This document shows, piece by piece, positions 18,675-27,089 of a stretch of DNA of 64,000 nucleotides. The stretch lies in the NCBI RefSeq assembly GCF_028752835.1, contig NZ_CP087952.1, forward strand, positions 1,717,041-1,781,040. Reading direction: 5' to 3'. Numbering within the stretch: the stretch's first letter is position 1; each line of letters starts with the position of its first letter. The notes beneath the pieces are model-generated. The model saw only the letters and a program-made list of their open reading frames with translations. It ran no database searches and had not been told where the DNA came from. Position numbers and translations under genes: made by a program. Origin of the DNA: Desulfosarcina sp. BuS5. Its GTDB lineage: Bacteria > Desulfobacterota > Desulfobacteria > Desulfobacterales > BuS5.

Positions 18675-19507
18675 AAAAAAACAGTCTATATTACGTTAAA
18701 GATGAATTTTTAGATAGTTATTCTTCAATTTGTAATCTTACGGATGAAGAAATACTTTGCAAACCTGACGATGATTTCCGCTTGCATTTTGAAAGACTGA
18801 ACCGCCTGGCCGCGATGGATGTTGATGATCAGGATGTTGAAGAAATGCTTTACGATAAAAAACTTCAGCCGGTCATAAAACATATCTCCTATCTGAAAAA
18901 AATATACGGTCTTAAAATGGAGATTGAGTTCGCCCGATCGATTATTGACGCTCCGGATCCCTGGAGATTGCTTAAGCGTTTTAAGTTTTATCCCAATTAT
19001 CTTGAGCTGGCACGTATGGAATATCAGGGAGGGGATCTGAAACCGGACGACAAAGTCGTTTTTATAGGAAGCGGGCCTTTGCCGATGAGTCTTGTCTCTC
19101 TCTACAAACAATACGGGGTTAAAGGCATCGGCATTGAACAAGTTCCGGAATATGCAAATCTTTCCCAAAAACTTGTCAAAGCCCTTGAACTCACCGACTA
19201 TATTCGTATCATTTCAGGAAACCATTTATCTTTACCTGCGCACGAAAAGGTTCAACTGATCATGGTCGGCGCTGATGCCTGCCCAAAAGATGAAATTTTT
19301 AAACATCTCGCAAAAACCCTTGAGAATGGAACAAAGCTTTCCTACAGGATCTATGAAAAAGGCTTAAGACGCCTTCTGGATGACAAACCGGTTTTGGATA
19401 TTCCCCATGAATTGAGGGAATATGCACACATACGTCCTAAACCGCCGGTTAATAATACTCCTGTCTTTCTGGTCAAAGATATCGGCAGGCAAGATAAGGG
19501 AGATTAA
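18671..19507 (+). CDS. Nicotianamine synthase-like protein 2
   Basis: 278 residues, a second NAS homologue, clearly diverged from the upstream gene. It keeps the SAM pocket (VFIGSGPLPMSLVSLYKQYG, then GIGIEQ), a Glu pair at about 84/86 and Tyr110 in FYPNYLEL, close to the spacing of the archaeal enzyme. It lacks the His/Cys-rich N-terminus of its neighbour. Start overlaps the previous stop by 4 bp, and the next gene starts directly at its stop, so the three are one translational unit. Two unequal NAS proteins suggest sequential aminobutyryl transfers or a heterodimer; both are inferences. Confidence 0.82.
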   Translation: MKKNSLYYVKDEFLDSYSSICNLTDEEILCKPDDDFRLHFERLNRLAAMDVDDQDVEEMLYDKKLQPVIKHISYLKKIYGLKMEIEFARSIIDAPDPWRLLKRFKFYPNYLELARMEYQGGDLKPDDKVVFIGSGPLPMSLVSLYKQYGVKGIGIEQVPEYANLSQKLVKALELTDYIRIISGNHLSLPAHEKVQLIMVGADACPKDEIFKHLAKTLENGTKLSYRIYEKGLRRLLDDKPVLDIPHELREYAHIRPKPPVNNTPVFLVKDIGRQDKGD

Positions 19508-20620
19508 GTGACGGAAAAATTATTAGATAGCAGTAAATCGATTCCGACTCCTTTTCTCCTTGTAGAAGAAAAAATTATAAAAAAAAACATAAACCGCATT
19601 TATAATTATGCAAGACTGCATGGATTTGCGGTAAGACCCCACATTAAAACCCACAAATCCCTTTATCTTGCCCGCCTGCAGATTGATACGGGAGCTGTCG
19701 GCATTGCAGTCGCAAAAGTCGGGGAAGCAGAAAAAATGGCGGAACTTGGGTGGCTGGATATTACCATAGCCTACCCGGCCATAGGAAACGAACGTGCGCT
19801 GCGATTGGCCGGGCTTTCTTGTAAACAAAAAATAAGAGTTGCGGTCGATTCCGAATATGGAATCGACGAGCTTGCAAAAGCAGCGGCCATGCATAAGACT
19901 GTCATCGGCATTCATATAATGTTCGACGCCGGACTTCACAGGTGCGGAGTTTCCGATCAGGAACAAATTATAAGGCTTGCTCAACATATAGAAAAACATG
20001 CAGGACTTCGCTATGAAGGCATCCAGATCTACCTGGGACATTTGTACGGAGATGCTGCCGGGAATCCGCAAAGTTTCAAGCAGATTAATCGGTTATGGGA
20101 GCCGGTCTATGAAGCTTTGTGCTCTGCCGGATTCTGTCCGCAAACGGTTTCATCCGGTTCCACGCCTTCCCTGGAAAAGACCCATCTTGTCTCGCACGTT
20201 AATGAAATAAGGGTGGGAACAGCTTTTTTAAACGATTATTTTGTTGTAAAGTTTGGACACTGCGCCCTGGAAAATTGTGCCGCCAGGGTAGTGGCAACCG
20301 TTGTTTCTGATGTTACTCCAGGCCAGGTTATAATTGACGCCGGTTCAAAAGGGCTTTCTGCAAAACAGTTGCTGCGCCGGGATAACCTTGAAATGGGATA
20401 TATCCCGGCCTATCCCGAGGCCCGGATTTTTCGCCTTCATGAAGAACACGGCTGGCTTGATGTAAGTCATTGCAAGAATCCCCCCGGGATCGGACAGCGG
20501 CTGAGCATTATCCCTGTAAATGTAAGTCTTTGTTTTAACCTGTATGATTATTTTTATCTGCTGAGCAGCGACGGTACTTTGCAAAAAGAGCGCATTGACG
20601 CCAGGGGCTTATATATTTAA
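19508..20620 (+). CDS. Fold-type III PLP enzyme (D-threonine aldolase/D-serine dehydratase-like)
   Basis: 370 residues starting at GTG directly after the NAS-2 stop. The N-terminal TIM barrel has RPHIKTHKS, with Lys47 as the expected PLP-binding lysine, and the C-terminal beta domain has the LHEEHGW motif. In the aldolases and eukaryotic-type D-serine dehydratases the following PNHxC motif binds a divalent metal; here the aligned residues (336-340) read PVNVS, so both ligands are lost. The family includes amino-acid racemases, aldolases and dehydratases. Together with two NAS genes a role in supplying or modifying an amino acid for a metallophore is plausible. A damaged copy of its 3' half lies at 45775-46362. 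Confidence 0.78.
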   Translation: MTEKLLDSSKSIPTPFLLVEEKIIKKNINRIYNYARLHGFAVRPHIKTHKSLYLARLQIDTGAVGIAVAKVGEAEKMAELGWLDITIAYPAIGNERALRLAGLSCKQKIRVAVDSEYGIDELAKAAAMHKTVIGIHIMFDAGLHRCGVSDQEQIIRLAQHIEKHAGLRYEGIQIYLGHLYGDAAGNPQSFKQINRLWEPVYEALCSAGFCPQTVSSGSTPSLEKTHLVSHVNEIRVGTAFLNDYFVVKFGHCALENCAARVVATVVSDVTPGQVIIDAGSKGLSAKQLLRRDNLEMGYIPAYPEARIFRLHEEHGWLDVSHCKNPPGIGQRLSIIPVNVSLCFNLYDYFYLLSSDGTLQKERIDARGLYI

Positions 20621-20639
20621 CCGGTATTGCTTTGTCGAA

Positions 20640-20683
20640 ATATTCTTATTTACAAACAAGTATTAATATAATATATAAAGTTT
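20640..20683 (+). promoter_or_regulatory. Conserved promoter half of a duplicated leader (cut by IS4)
   Basis: TTTACA and TATATA about 17-18 bp apart match a better-preserved copy at 34995-35030 (TTGACA). The rest of the homologous leader resumes at 21992, after the IS element. The promoter would now fire into the insertion sequence. Confidence 0.5.
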
Positions 20684-21991
20684 CAGTAGTGTCCGGTTAG
20701 GTTTTTGCATGTTATATGGGATAAAAAAATTAGAAAAATGTTCATTTTTTACTTGACAAACCAAATAAAAATTTTTTATCGTTTTGTTATAAAATATAAT
20801 TATAACAAGGAGTTAAGACAAAAATGGACATATTCAATATCCCAAAAAAGAATTTTAATCCCCAATCTCATGCTCGATTTCTCAAACCTTTGCAAAAGAT
20901 TTTTCCTGACACGCCACAGCTTAAATCCCGAGGTCACAGGCCATTGAAAATGACTTTTGAAGATCAGCTTCACGCACTGATATTTTTCCATCTACAAGAA
21001 CATGAATCAGCTCGTGATCTTATTCAACACCTTAAAGAAGACGATTTTGCCAAAGAATGTGTCGCTCCAGATGGAGGGATCAGTCGTAGCAGTTTTTCCG
21101 AAATTATCAATTCTCGAGGGCTTGAACAGCTTGAATATGTTTTTCAAGCTCTTTGCAGCCAGGCACAAAATGCTTTACCATCAAATTATTCAGATCTCGG
21201 TGAACTCGTTTCCATTGATGGATCTTTAATTGATGCAGTTCTGTCCATGTACTGGGCTGATTACAGAAAAGGCGCTAAAAAAGCAAAAGGCCATTTCGGC
21301 TTTGATGTCAATCGCAAGATTCCTATAAAAATTCATCTGACAAATGGAAATGGCGCTGAACGCCCCTTTGTCAGGTCTATCCTTACAAAAGGCCAAACAG
21401 GAATCATGGATCGGGGGTATCAATCACATAAGGATTTTGATCTTCTTCAGGATGAAAAAAAACATTTTGTTTGCCGCATCAAAGCGAAAACAACAAGAAC
21501 TATTATCAAAGAGCAGCCTGTTGATCCCGACAGCTATATTTTTTATGATGCTGTGGTTCTTCTTGGCACTCCTGGGGTAAACCAGACCAGAAAGCCGGTT
21601 CGACTGGTTGGTTATAAAATTGCCGGTGTCAAATATTTTGTGGCAACTGATCGTTATGATCTTACAGCCGAGCAGGTTGCAACCGTTTATAAGCTTAGAT
21701 GGGATATCGAAACTTTTTTCAAATGGTGGAAGAAACATTTAAAAGTGTACCACTTGATTGCTCACAGTAGATATGGCCTGATGGTTCAAATCCTTGCGGG
21801 GTTAATAACCTACCTGCTTATGGCCATATACTGCCATGAACAGTTTAATGAACCTGTATCAATAAAGAGGATTCGTCAGCTTAGAAATACCATCCAGAAC
21901 GAATTACGTACTGACGAAAAAAACGTATGGTCTAATAATCTGATTATCAAAGAGCAAATGCTATATGCAAAAACTTAACCGGACACTACTG
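20684..21991 (+). mobile_element. Intact IS4-family insertion sequence
   Basis: Terminal inverted repeats beginning CAGTAGTGTCCGGTTA (left from 20684, right ending 21991) continue into AGTTTTTGCAT with one mismatch. A 9-bp direct repeat ATAAAGTTT flanks the element (20675-20683 and 21992-22000), which marks a clean transposition. The single transposase gene fills the interior. It inserted into a promoter-leader module duplicated at 34990-35310. Confidence 0.93.
20824..21978 (+). CDS. IS4-family transposase
   Basis: 384 residues with an N-terminal DUF4372-like segment (IPKKNFNPQSHARFLKPLQ) and a DDE catalytic domain: Asp in VSIDGSLID, Asp in GIMDRGYQSH, and the IS4 YREK-type signature in YKLRWDIETFFKWWKKHLK carrying the catalytic Glu. 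Full length with no stops. AAGGAG precedes the ATG by about 9 bp. With intact inverted repeats and a perfect target duplication the element may be active. Confidence 0.93.
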   Translation: MDIFNIPKKNFNPQSHARFLKPLQKIFPDTPQLKSRGHRPLKMTFEDQLHALIFFHLQEHESARDLIQHLKEDDFAKECVAPDGGISRSSFSEIINSRGLEQLEYVFQALCSQAQNALPSNYSDLGELVSIDGSLIDAVLSMYWADYRKGAKKAKGHFGFDVNRKIPIKIHLTNGNGAERPFVRSILTKGQTGIMDRGYQSHKDFDLLQDEKKHFVCRIKAKTTRTIIKEQPVDPDSYIFYDAVVLLGTPGVNQTRKPVRLVGYKIAGVKYFVATDRYDLTAEQVATVYKLRWDIETFFKWWKKHLKVYHLIAHSRYGLMVQILAGLITYLLMAIYCHEQFNEPVSIKRIRQLRNTIQNELRTDEKNVWSNNLIIKEQMLYAKT

Positions 21992-22285
21992 ATAAAGTTT
22001 GATATATAATACGAAATTATAGATGAAGCCACATGAAGTGGTGTATTTAATTTATTCAGCCGAAAATAATTTTTTTTTAACGGTCTCATATCAGTTTATA
22101 ATATATAAGCTGTAAAATATAAATAAATAAAAAAGCCAGGAAGGTTTTAAAGGGCAAAAATGCCTTGCAATCTTTCTGGCTTTTTTTTTGGAGGAGCGGG
22201 TAATATTCTGAAATAATCTTTTAACATACTGTTTTATTTATTTTTTTTGTCATTTATAATGATTGGCGGTTTATTTTTATCAGCA
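21992..22285 (+). promoter_or_regulatory. Duplicated leader region, copy 1 (right of IS4)
   Basis: Homologous to 35020-35310: shared blocks include CAGCCGAAAATAA, CAGTTTATAATATATAAGC, the terminator-like hairpin and GGAGGARCGGRTAATATT. It lies about 600 bp upstream of the TonB receptor gene. Function is unknown; it could be an attenuator leader or a small-RNA gene. Confidence 0.55.
22130..22189 (+). terminator. Two-stem intrinsic terminator-like hairpin, copy 1
   Basis: AAGCCAGGAAGGTT pairs with AATCTTTCTGGCTT, with an inner AGGGCA/TGCCTT stem, and ends in a run of nine T. A-rich sequence on the other side would let it work in both directions. The same structure recurs at 35155-35216. Confidence 0.75.
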
Positions 22286-22340
22286 GGAAGGTATCTCTAA
22301 GTGCCTCAAGTGAGCTAAGGAACGTGCCTGAAATTAATAT

Positions 22341-22445
22341 ATAGATTGTCACATAAATAATTTCACTGCGTTATCGGTCGTCGGAGTATTACAATACGTC
22401 TTCCTCCCTCTGGCCTTGTGAAATTTATTATCTGACAATCTATAG
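22341..22445. mobile_element. 105-bp palindromic element, copy B
   Basis: Reverse-oriented copy of the element at 12656-12760. Ends are TATAGATTGTCA and TGACAATCTATA. Relative to copy A the arm substitutions are paired, so the foldback is preserved while its sequence changed. Confidence 0.85.
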
Positions 22446-22470
22446 TTATAGCAATTTTATATCAAAAGGA

Positions 22471-22533
22471 TAGAGCGAAGCGATTCATTAACTTTAGACA
22501 CTTTAGCTCACTTTACGGACTTTAGGCACTTTT
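22471..22533. repeat. 9-bp tandem repeat array (ACTTTAGGC type)
   Basis: Units ACTTTAGAC, ACTTTAGCTC, ACTTTACGG and ACTTTAGGC follow one another, preceded by AGAGCGAAGCGATTCATTAA, which recurs inverted at about 32380-32401. Related arrays lie at 32360-32487, 32852-32925, 36332-36392 and 37361-37443. Confidence 0.75.
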
Positions 22534-22561
22534 TAAAAGGAGGTGATGTGATTTTAAAAAA

Positions 22562-22670
22562 CCGGAAGGAGGTTCCAGGCCATGGAGATATCCCCCTTCC
22601 GGCGGAGAACAGGTTCGGCATAAAACAAACCGGGCCTCCATTTTCTGTTTAACAGATATGGATGCCCGGT
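22562..22670 (+). promoter_or_regulatory. Candidate structured leader RNA (two hairpins)
   Basis: Hairpin 1 pairs CCGGAAGGAGG (22562-22572) with CCCCCTTCCGG (22592-22602). Hairpin 2 pairs ACCGGGCCTCCAT (22629-22641) with ATGGATGCCCGGT (22658-22670), extended by TCTGTT/AACAGA. No T-run follows, so these are not simple terminators. They lie about 200 bp before the TonB receptor start. No known riboswitch class was recognised. Confidence 0.4.
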
Positions 22671-22682
22671 GTCAAAGATAGT

Positions 22683-22827
22683 TAGTGCCCATCCATAAAT
22701 GGCTATTTTGCCCGATATCTGCGTTGCGCTAAAATTTTAATCCTCAAAATACTCAATGTATTCCTGTGGTTAAAATTTTAGAGCGCCTTGATCTCGAACA
22801 AACTATCCTATTTATGGATGGACACTA
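22683..22827. mobile_element. 145-bp foldback element, copy 1
   Basis: Ends TAGTGCCCATCCATAAA and TTTATGGATGGACACTA pair almost fully. The core (AAAATTTTAATCCTCAAAAT, then ACTCAATGTATTCCTGTGG) recurs in inverted orientation at 58649-58790, where the outer arms are unrelated but again self-complementary. No gene is encoded. Confidence 0.78.
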
Positions 22828-22868
22828 GTTAAAAAACAGCAAAATTTTCAAAAAAGGAAACAGATAAA

Positions 22869-25100
22869 ATGAAAAATTTTTTGTTATGGGCATTTATATT
22901 CGCTCTGTTTTTTACCCTCCACGGCCTTGCCATTGCGGAAGATAATAACGAAGGCGAGGTAATCAAGCTTGGCAAAGTGGTGGTCACGGCAACAAGAACA
23001 GAAAAGGATGTAGACAGCGCACCTGGCAGCATTACCGTAATCACAAGTGAGGATATTCAAAAACATAAGATTTATGCCCTGGATGAAGCTATAAAATATG
23101 AAGCCGGTGTTTTTGCCAAACGCGTCAAGGGACTTTCCGAATCGATGGCCAAGGTTCAACTCAGGGGGCTGCACGGACAGGATATGACCCTTGTTTTGCT
23201 GGACGGGCTGCCGCTGAATGATGGGTACAACGGAAGTGTTGACTGGAACACTATCAGCACGGAAAATGTGGAGCGGATCGAGATTATCAGGGGGCCTTCA
23301 TCCGCTCTTTACGGCGGCAACGCCATGGGCGGCGTAATTAACATTATTACCAAAACACCGGATAAGTTTTACGCAAATACAAAGCTGGGATACGGCCGTT
23401 CCGATACATACCATGATGACACATACCGGTACAGCATTAATATAGGCGACAGGTTCATGGACAAACTTAGCGTGGGCCTTGGTTTTGAACGTGAAGAGAC
23501 AAACGGTTATCCGACCTGTTTAATAACAAGCTCGATCAGTTCCGGAGCAGGAACCCTTACAGGCGGCTGGGAAACTGAAAACACCTCGGGAACCCGCAAA
23601 TGGGTGGTCGGCGACAGGGGTGATAATTCAGCCAAACGATGGAACTTGAATCTGAAAACAAAATACGATCTTACGGATACCGGAAGTCTTGCTTTTAATT
23701 TTCAGAGGGGACTCCACCGGTATGACTATGACAGTCCTCATACTTATTTGCGGGATGAAAACGGGAACCCGGCATTCACCGGAAGCGTTGATGTTGGCGG
23801 AGGCCAGTATGCCACTGTAACGCCGTTAATTTATGCCAACTATTCCGGAATAAGCGAAAAAGAGAATTCCAACTATTCCCTGGTATACAAAGAGATGTTT
23901 GGACCGTTTGCCTTTAACGGTAAAGCCGGATATCAAAAAAGGGAGAAATGGTACACCTCAGCCAAGCCATCATTAACACAAAGCTATGATAATGCCAGGG
24001 GCACATTATCCGAAAGCGATTCTGATTCCTGGTTTACTGATCTGCAGGCCAGCCTGCCTTTGGGAGCTGAACATCTTTTAACATTCGGTTTATATTTCCG
24101 GCATGATGATATTGAAACTGACAACTATAATATTTCTTTTTTTCGGGATGAGCACAGCAAAACGGAAAAAACCACAATCATCGAAGGGAACGACCGATTT
24201 TATGCGGTCTATCTTCAGGATGAATGGCAGATTATAGACAAGCTTACCCTTTTTACGGGTATCCGTCTTGATTACTGGGAGGCGTTTGACGGAGAATCGG
24301 GCAATGTCGGTGATGTGGAAAAATTCGATGAGCCGGAAGACTCCGCTTTCAGCCCCAAGGTTGCGCTTGTATTTAAACCTGTTGCCGACACCATAATTAA
24401 GGGATCTGTTGGCAAGGCTTTTCGCGCTCCTAATATCTATGATCTTTACAGCTCATGGTCGTCAGGCAGTAAAACCTATCATTTTAACCCTGATCTTGAT
24501 CCTGAAACCTTGTGGAATTATGAAATCGGCGTTGATCAGTATCTTTTTTCAAGGCGGATAAAACTCTTCGCCACCTATTTTCATACAGATATTGATGATC
24601 TGATTTACAAACATTCTGAGAAAATTGGTGGACACACTCATTACTACAAAGAGAACGCAAGCGAAGCTGAAATCGATGGAATTGAGCTGGGGATCAGCGC
24701 AAAACCTGTTAACTGGCTCAAGCTCTGGGGCAACTATACCTATAATGATTCTGAAATCAAAAAACACGATTATAAGCCAGAATTCGAGGGTAAAAAAATA
24801 GAAGATATGCCTTTAAGAACCGGTAATGTCGGCGTTGACATCACTTATAAATGGATTACCGCGAGCTTGGAAGGCCAGTATATGGGGAAGTTTTATAGCG
24901 GTGCGCTGAATGATGATGTAAAAGACGTGTACGGCGGCTATACTGAAAAATACTGGCTATGGGATACAAAGATCAGCATGGCGCCTGTTGATAATCTTGA
25001 ACTCTCCTTTTCCGTAGAGAACCTTTTTGACAGGGAATATTATGAATATTATGTGGGCAGCGAGCGTAGTTATTTTGTAGAGGTAAGCCTGAAGTGGTAA
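22869..25100 (+). CDS. TonB-dependent outer-membrane receptor (BtuB/haem-receptor type)
   Basis: 743 residues: signal peptide (cleavage near LAIA), TonB-box-like region before VVVTATRTEKD, plug domain (about 35-150, ending IEIIRGPSSALYGGNAMGGV) and a full 22-strand-type barrel ending in SLKW. At about 518-543 it has the FRAP box and a later NPDL motif with a histidine just before it (KTYHFNPDL), the arrangement that binds haem in HemR/HmuR-type receptors. The other well-known ligand of this branch is cobalamin. GGAAA precedes the start. It heads a run of importer and CobN genes and would be energised by a TonB system such as that at 1.7-6.9 kb. Confidence 0.9.
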   Translation: MKNFLLWAFIFALFFTLHGLAIAEDNNEGEVIKLGKVVVTATRTEKDVDSAPGSITVITSEDIQKHKIYALDEAIKYEAGVFAKRVKGLSESMAKVQLRGLHGQDMTLVLLDGLPLNDGYNGSVDWNTISTENVERIEIIRGPSSALYGGNAMGGVINIITKTPDKFYANTKLGYGRSDTYHDDTYRYSINIGDRFMDKLSVGLGFEREETNGYPTCLITSSISSGAGTLTGGWETENTSGTRKWVVGDRGDNSAKRWNLNLKTKYDLTDTGSLAFNFQRGLHRYDYDSPHTYLRDENGNPAFTGSVDVGGGQYATVTPLIYANYSGISEKENSNYSLVYKEMFGPFAFNGKAGYQKREKWYTSAKPSLTQSYDNARGTLSESDSDSWFTDLQASLPLGAEHLLTFGLYFRHDDIETDNYNISFFRDEHSKTEKTTIIEGNDRFYAVYLQDEWQIIDKLTLFTGIRLDYWEAFDGESGNVGDVEKFDEPEDSAFSPKVALVFKPVADTIIKGSVGKAFRAPNIYDLYSSWSSGSKTYHFNPDLDPETLWNYEIGVDQYLFSRRIKLFATYFHTDIDDLIYKHSEKIGGHTHYYKENASEAEIDGIELGISAKPVNWLKLWGNYTYNDSEIKKHDYKPEFEGKKIEDMPLRTGNVGVDITYKWITASLEGQYMGKFYSGALNDDVKDVYGGYTEKYWLWDTKISMAPVDNLELSFSVENLFDREYYEYYVGSERSYFVEVSLKW

Positions 25101-25144
25101 TTTCTATAATAAAATTTAACGTAACCGTTCACGGTTTATGGTAG

Positions 25145-25164
25145 GGGCACGATGCATCGTGCCC
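25145..25164. repeat. 20-bp perfect palindrome
   Basis: GGGCACGATGCATCGTGCCC, preceded by GTAG, is identical to the copy at 7014-7033. It sits 16 bp before the binding-protein start. Confidence 0.75.
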
Positions 25165-25179
25165 TAAAAGATAAATATC

Positions 25180-26082
25180 ATGGAAATAGTTTTAATAATG
25201 ATACGCACAAAATGCTTTAAATTATTTAAGTTCTTATTTGCCGTAATTTATATATTTTTAATAGCCGGTATTTTTGGTGGAACAGCAGCGATAGTAAGTG
25301 CGGGGGGAGAACCATCTCACCCGCGCCGGATTGTCTGCCTGGAGACCTATCCCGCGGAAATAATCTGTGATCTGGGAGAGATGGACAGAATTGCAGCTGT
25401 TTCAAAGTTCCAAAAACATAACTCATACTATACTTTTTTAAAAAATAAACCCGTTGTAGGGGGTGGTGTCGGCAGTAATATCAATCTGGAGATGATTCTG
25501 GGTGTCAATCCTGATCTGGTTTTTTGCTCGTACGGGCAGGCGGATATTTTAAAAACCAGAGGATTAAATGTATACTGCACAAAAACCTATAACATCGAAG
25601 GTATTATGGAACTTATAACGGATATAGGAAAGATAGCAGGGAAGGAGAAGGAAGCAAAAAAGATTGTCGCTGAAATGAAAGCCAGAATACAAAGGGTTGA
25701 AGTGAAAGTAAAAGAAGTGAAAAAAAGGCCTTTGGTATATTTTGAACAAAGCTCATTAGGGAAGACAAGGTCAAAAGGTTCTTTGACCCATGAGTTGATC
25801 ACCAGGGCCGGCGGGATAAATATAGCAAAAGACGAGCCGGTGCCTTTTCCTCTTCTTTCCCAGGAATTTATAATTAAAAAGAATCCTGACATCATCATTC
25901 TGGAAGAATGGGGCACCAAACCTTCCAGTGTTAAAGAAAGAGACGGCTGGAAAAATATTAAGGCCGTAAAATCAGGCAAGATATTTCAAAGCAAATCATA
26001 TTATACCGGATACACTCAGCGCTGCCTGGACGGACTGGAAGAGTATGCAAAATCCTTTTATCCGGAGTTGTTCAATAAATGA
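25180..26082 (+). CDS. Periplasmic binding protein (BtuF/HmuT/FepB family)
   Basis: 300 residues with an N-terminal signal and anchor. The true start may be 25198, as both fit. The mature part has the two-lobed class III layout: RRIVCLETYPAEIICDLGEMDRIAAVS at the start, LEMILGVNPDLVFCSYG in lobe one and the long linking helix after KEAKKIVAEMKAR. Such proteins deliver cobalamin, haem or ferric siderophores from the outer-membrane receptor to the permease. The stop overlaps the permease start by 4 bp. The ligand cannot be told from sequence. Confidence 0.87.
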   Translation: MEIVLIMIRTKCFKLFKFLFAVIYIFLIAGIFGGTAAIVSAGGEPSHPRRIVCLETYPAEIICDLGEMDRIAAVSKFQKHNSYYTFLKNKPVVGGGVGSNINLEMILGVNPDLVFCSYGQADILKTRGLNVYCTKTYNIEGIMELITDIGKIAGKEKEAKKIVAEMKARIQRVEVKVKEVKKRPLVYFEQSSLGKTRSKGSLTHELITRAGGINIAKDEPVPFPLLSQEFIIKKNPDIIILEEWGTKPSSVKERDGWKNIKAVKSGKIFQSKSYYTGYTQRCLDGLEEYAKSFYPELFNK

Positions 26083-27086
26083 AGAAAAAATTATTTTTAA
26101 TATTTCTCGGGCTTGGCCTTTTGCTGACACTGCTGATAACTTTAACCATAGGCCCGGTCCGGATAAATGTTCTGACAGTAGTAAAAATACTATGTTCCGG
26201 AATTATTGATATACATAGAACATGGCCGGATAATTTTCAGGAGATTATACTGAATGTAAGACTGCCGCGGATACTGCTGGGAATTCTTGTGGGGTGTGCA
26301 TTAAGCGTTTCAGGATGTTCCATGCAGGCGCTGTTTAAAAATCCGATGGCATCTCCGTATGTATGCGGCGTGGCTTCCGGCGGCGCATTCGGAGCTTCTT
26401 TAGTTATAGTTTTTAATGTTTCACAGAGCCTTATAATGCCGGTTGCGTTTTTCTTTTCCCTGCTTACGATATTTGTTGTTTATTATGTTGCAAAAACAGG
26501 CAGCAAGGTTTCAAGCGAAACGCTTTTACTGTCAGGCATCGCCCTGTCGCTTTTTTTCTCAGCGGCTACTTCATTTCTACAATATTTGGCGGAAGAAGGC
26601 GAACTGCGTCAGATAATATTCTGGCTTATGGGCGGATTGTGGGCAAGCAGCTGGAGTAAAGTGAAGATTGTTATCCCTGTAATCTTATTTGGAACAATAT
26701 GCCTGCTCTTTTTCTATAAAGAGATGAATATCCTTCTTCTCGGTGAAGAACAGGCGCAGGATGTAGGTGTGAATGTTGAGAAAACAAGAAAAATTATCCT
26801 TGTGCTTGCCGCCCTGGTAACCGCGGGCGCTGTTGCTGCCTGCGGAGTTATCGGGTTTATCGGATTAATTATTCCGCATATAATGAGAATAGTTGTAGGC
26901 CCTGATCACAGGATTCTTCTCCCTGCATCCTGTTTATGCGGCAGTATATTTCTTGTATGGATAGATACTTTTGCAAGAACACTTATCTCCCCCACTGAAC
27001 TGCCGGTGGGAATTATTACAGCTATGATCGGGGTGCCGTTTTTTCTGCTTTTGCTGCGCAAGAGAAAAAAGTTATCGGGATTTTAA
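26079..27086 (+). CDS. ABC importer permease (BtuC/HmuU/FecCD family)
   Basis: 335 residues with about ten membrane helices. The conserved RLPRILLGILVGCALSVSGC near residue 63 and GVIGFIGLIIPHIMRIVVGPDHR near 253 are diagnostic of FecCD permeases. It pairs with the binding protein (4-bp overlap upstream) and the ATPase (3-bp gap downstream) to form a complete importer with the TonB receptor. Confidence 0.92.
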   Translation: MKKKLFLIFLGLGLLLTLLITLTIGPVRINVLTVVKILCSGIIDIHRTWPDNFQEIILNVRLPRILLGILVGCALSVSGCSMQALFKNPMASPYVCGVASGGAFGASLVIVFNVSQSLIMPVAFFFSLLTIFVVYYVAKTGSKVSSETLLLSGIALSLFFSAATSFLQYLAEEGELRQIIFWLMGGLWASSWSKVKIVIPVILFGTICLLFFYKEMNILLLGEEQAQDVGVNVEKTRKIILVLAALVTAGAVAACGVIGFIGLIIPHIMRIVVGPDHRILLPASCLCGSIFLVWIDTFARTLISPTELPVGIITAMIGVPFFLLLLRKRKKLSGF

Positions 27087-27089
27087 ACA

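Noticed and set aside
22000-22868. Cobalamin riboswitch before the TonB receptor
   Set aside because: I found no B12-box or the conserved core of the class. Only unassigned hairpins are present.
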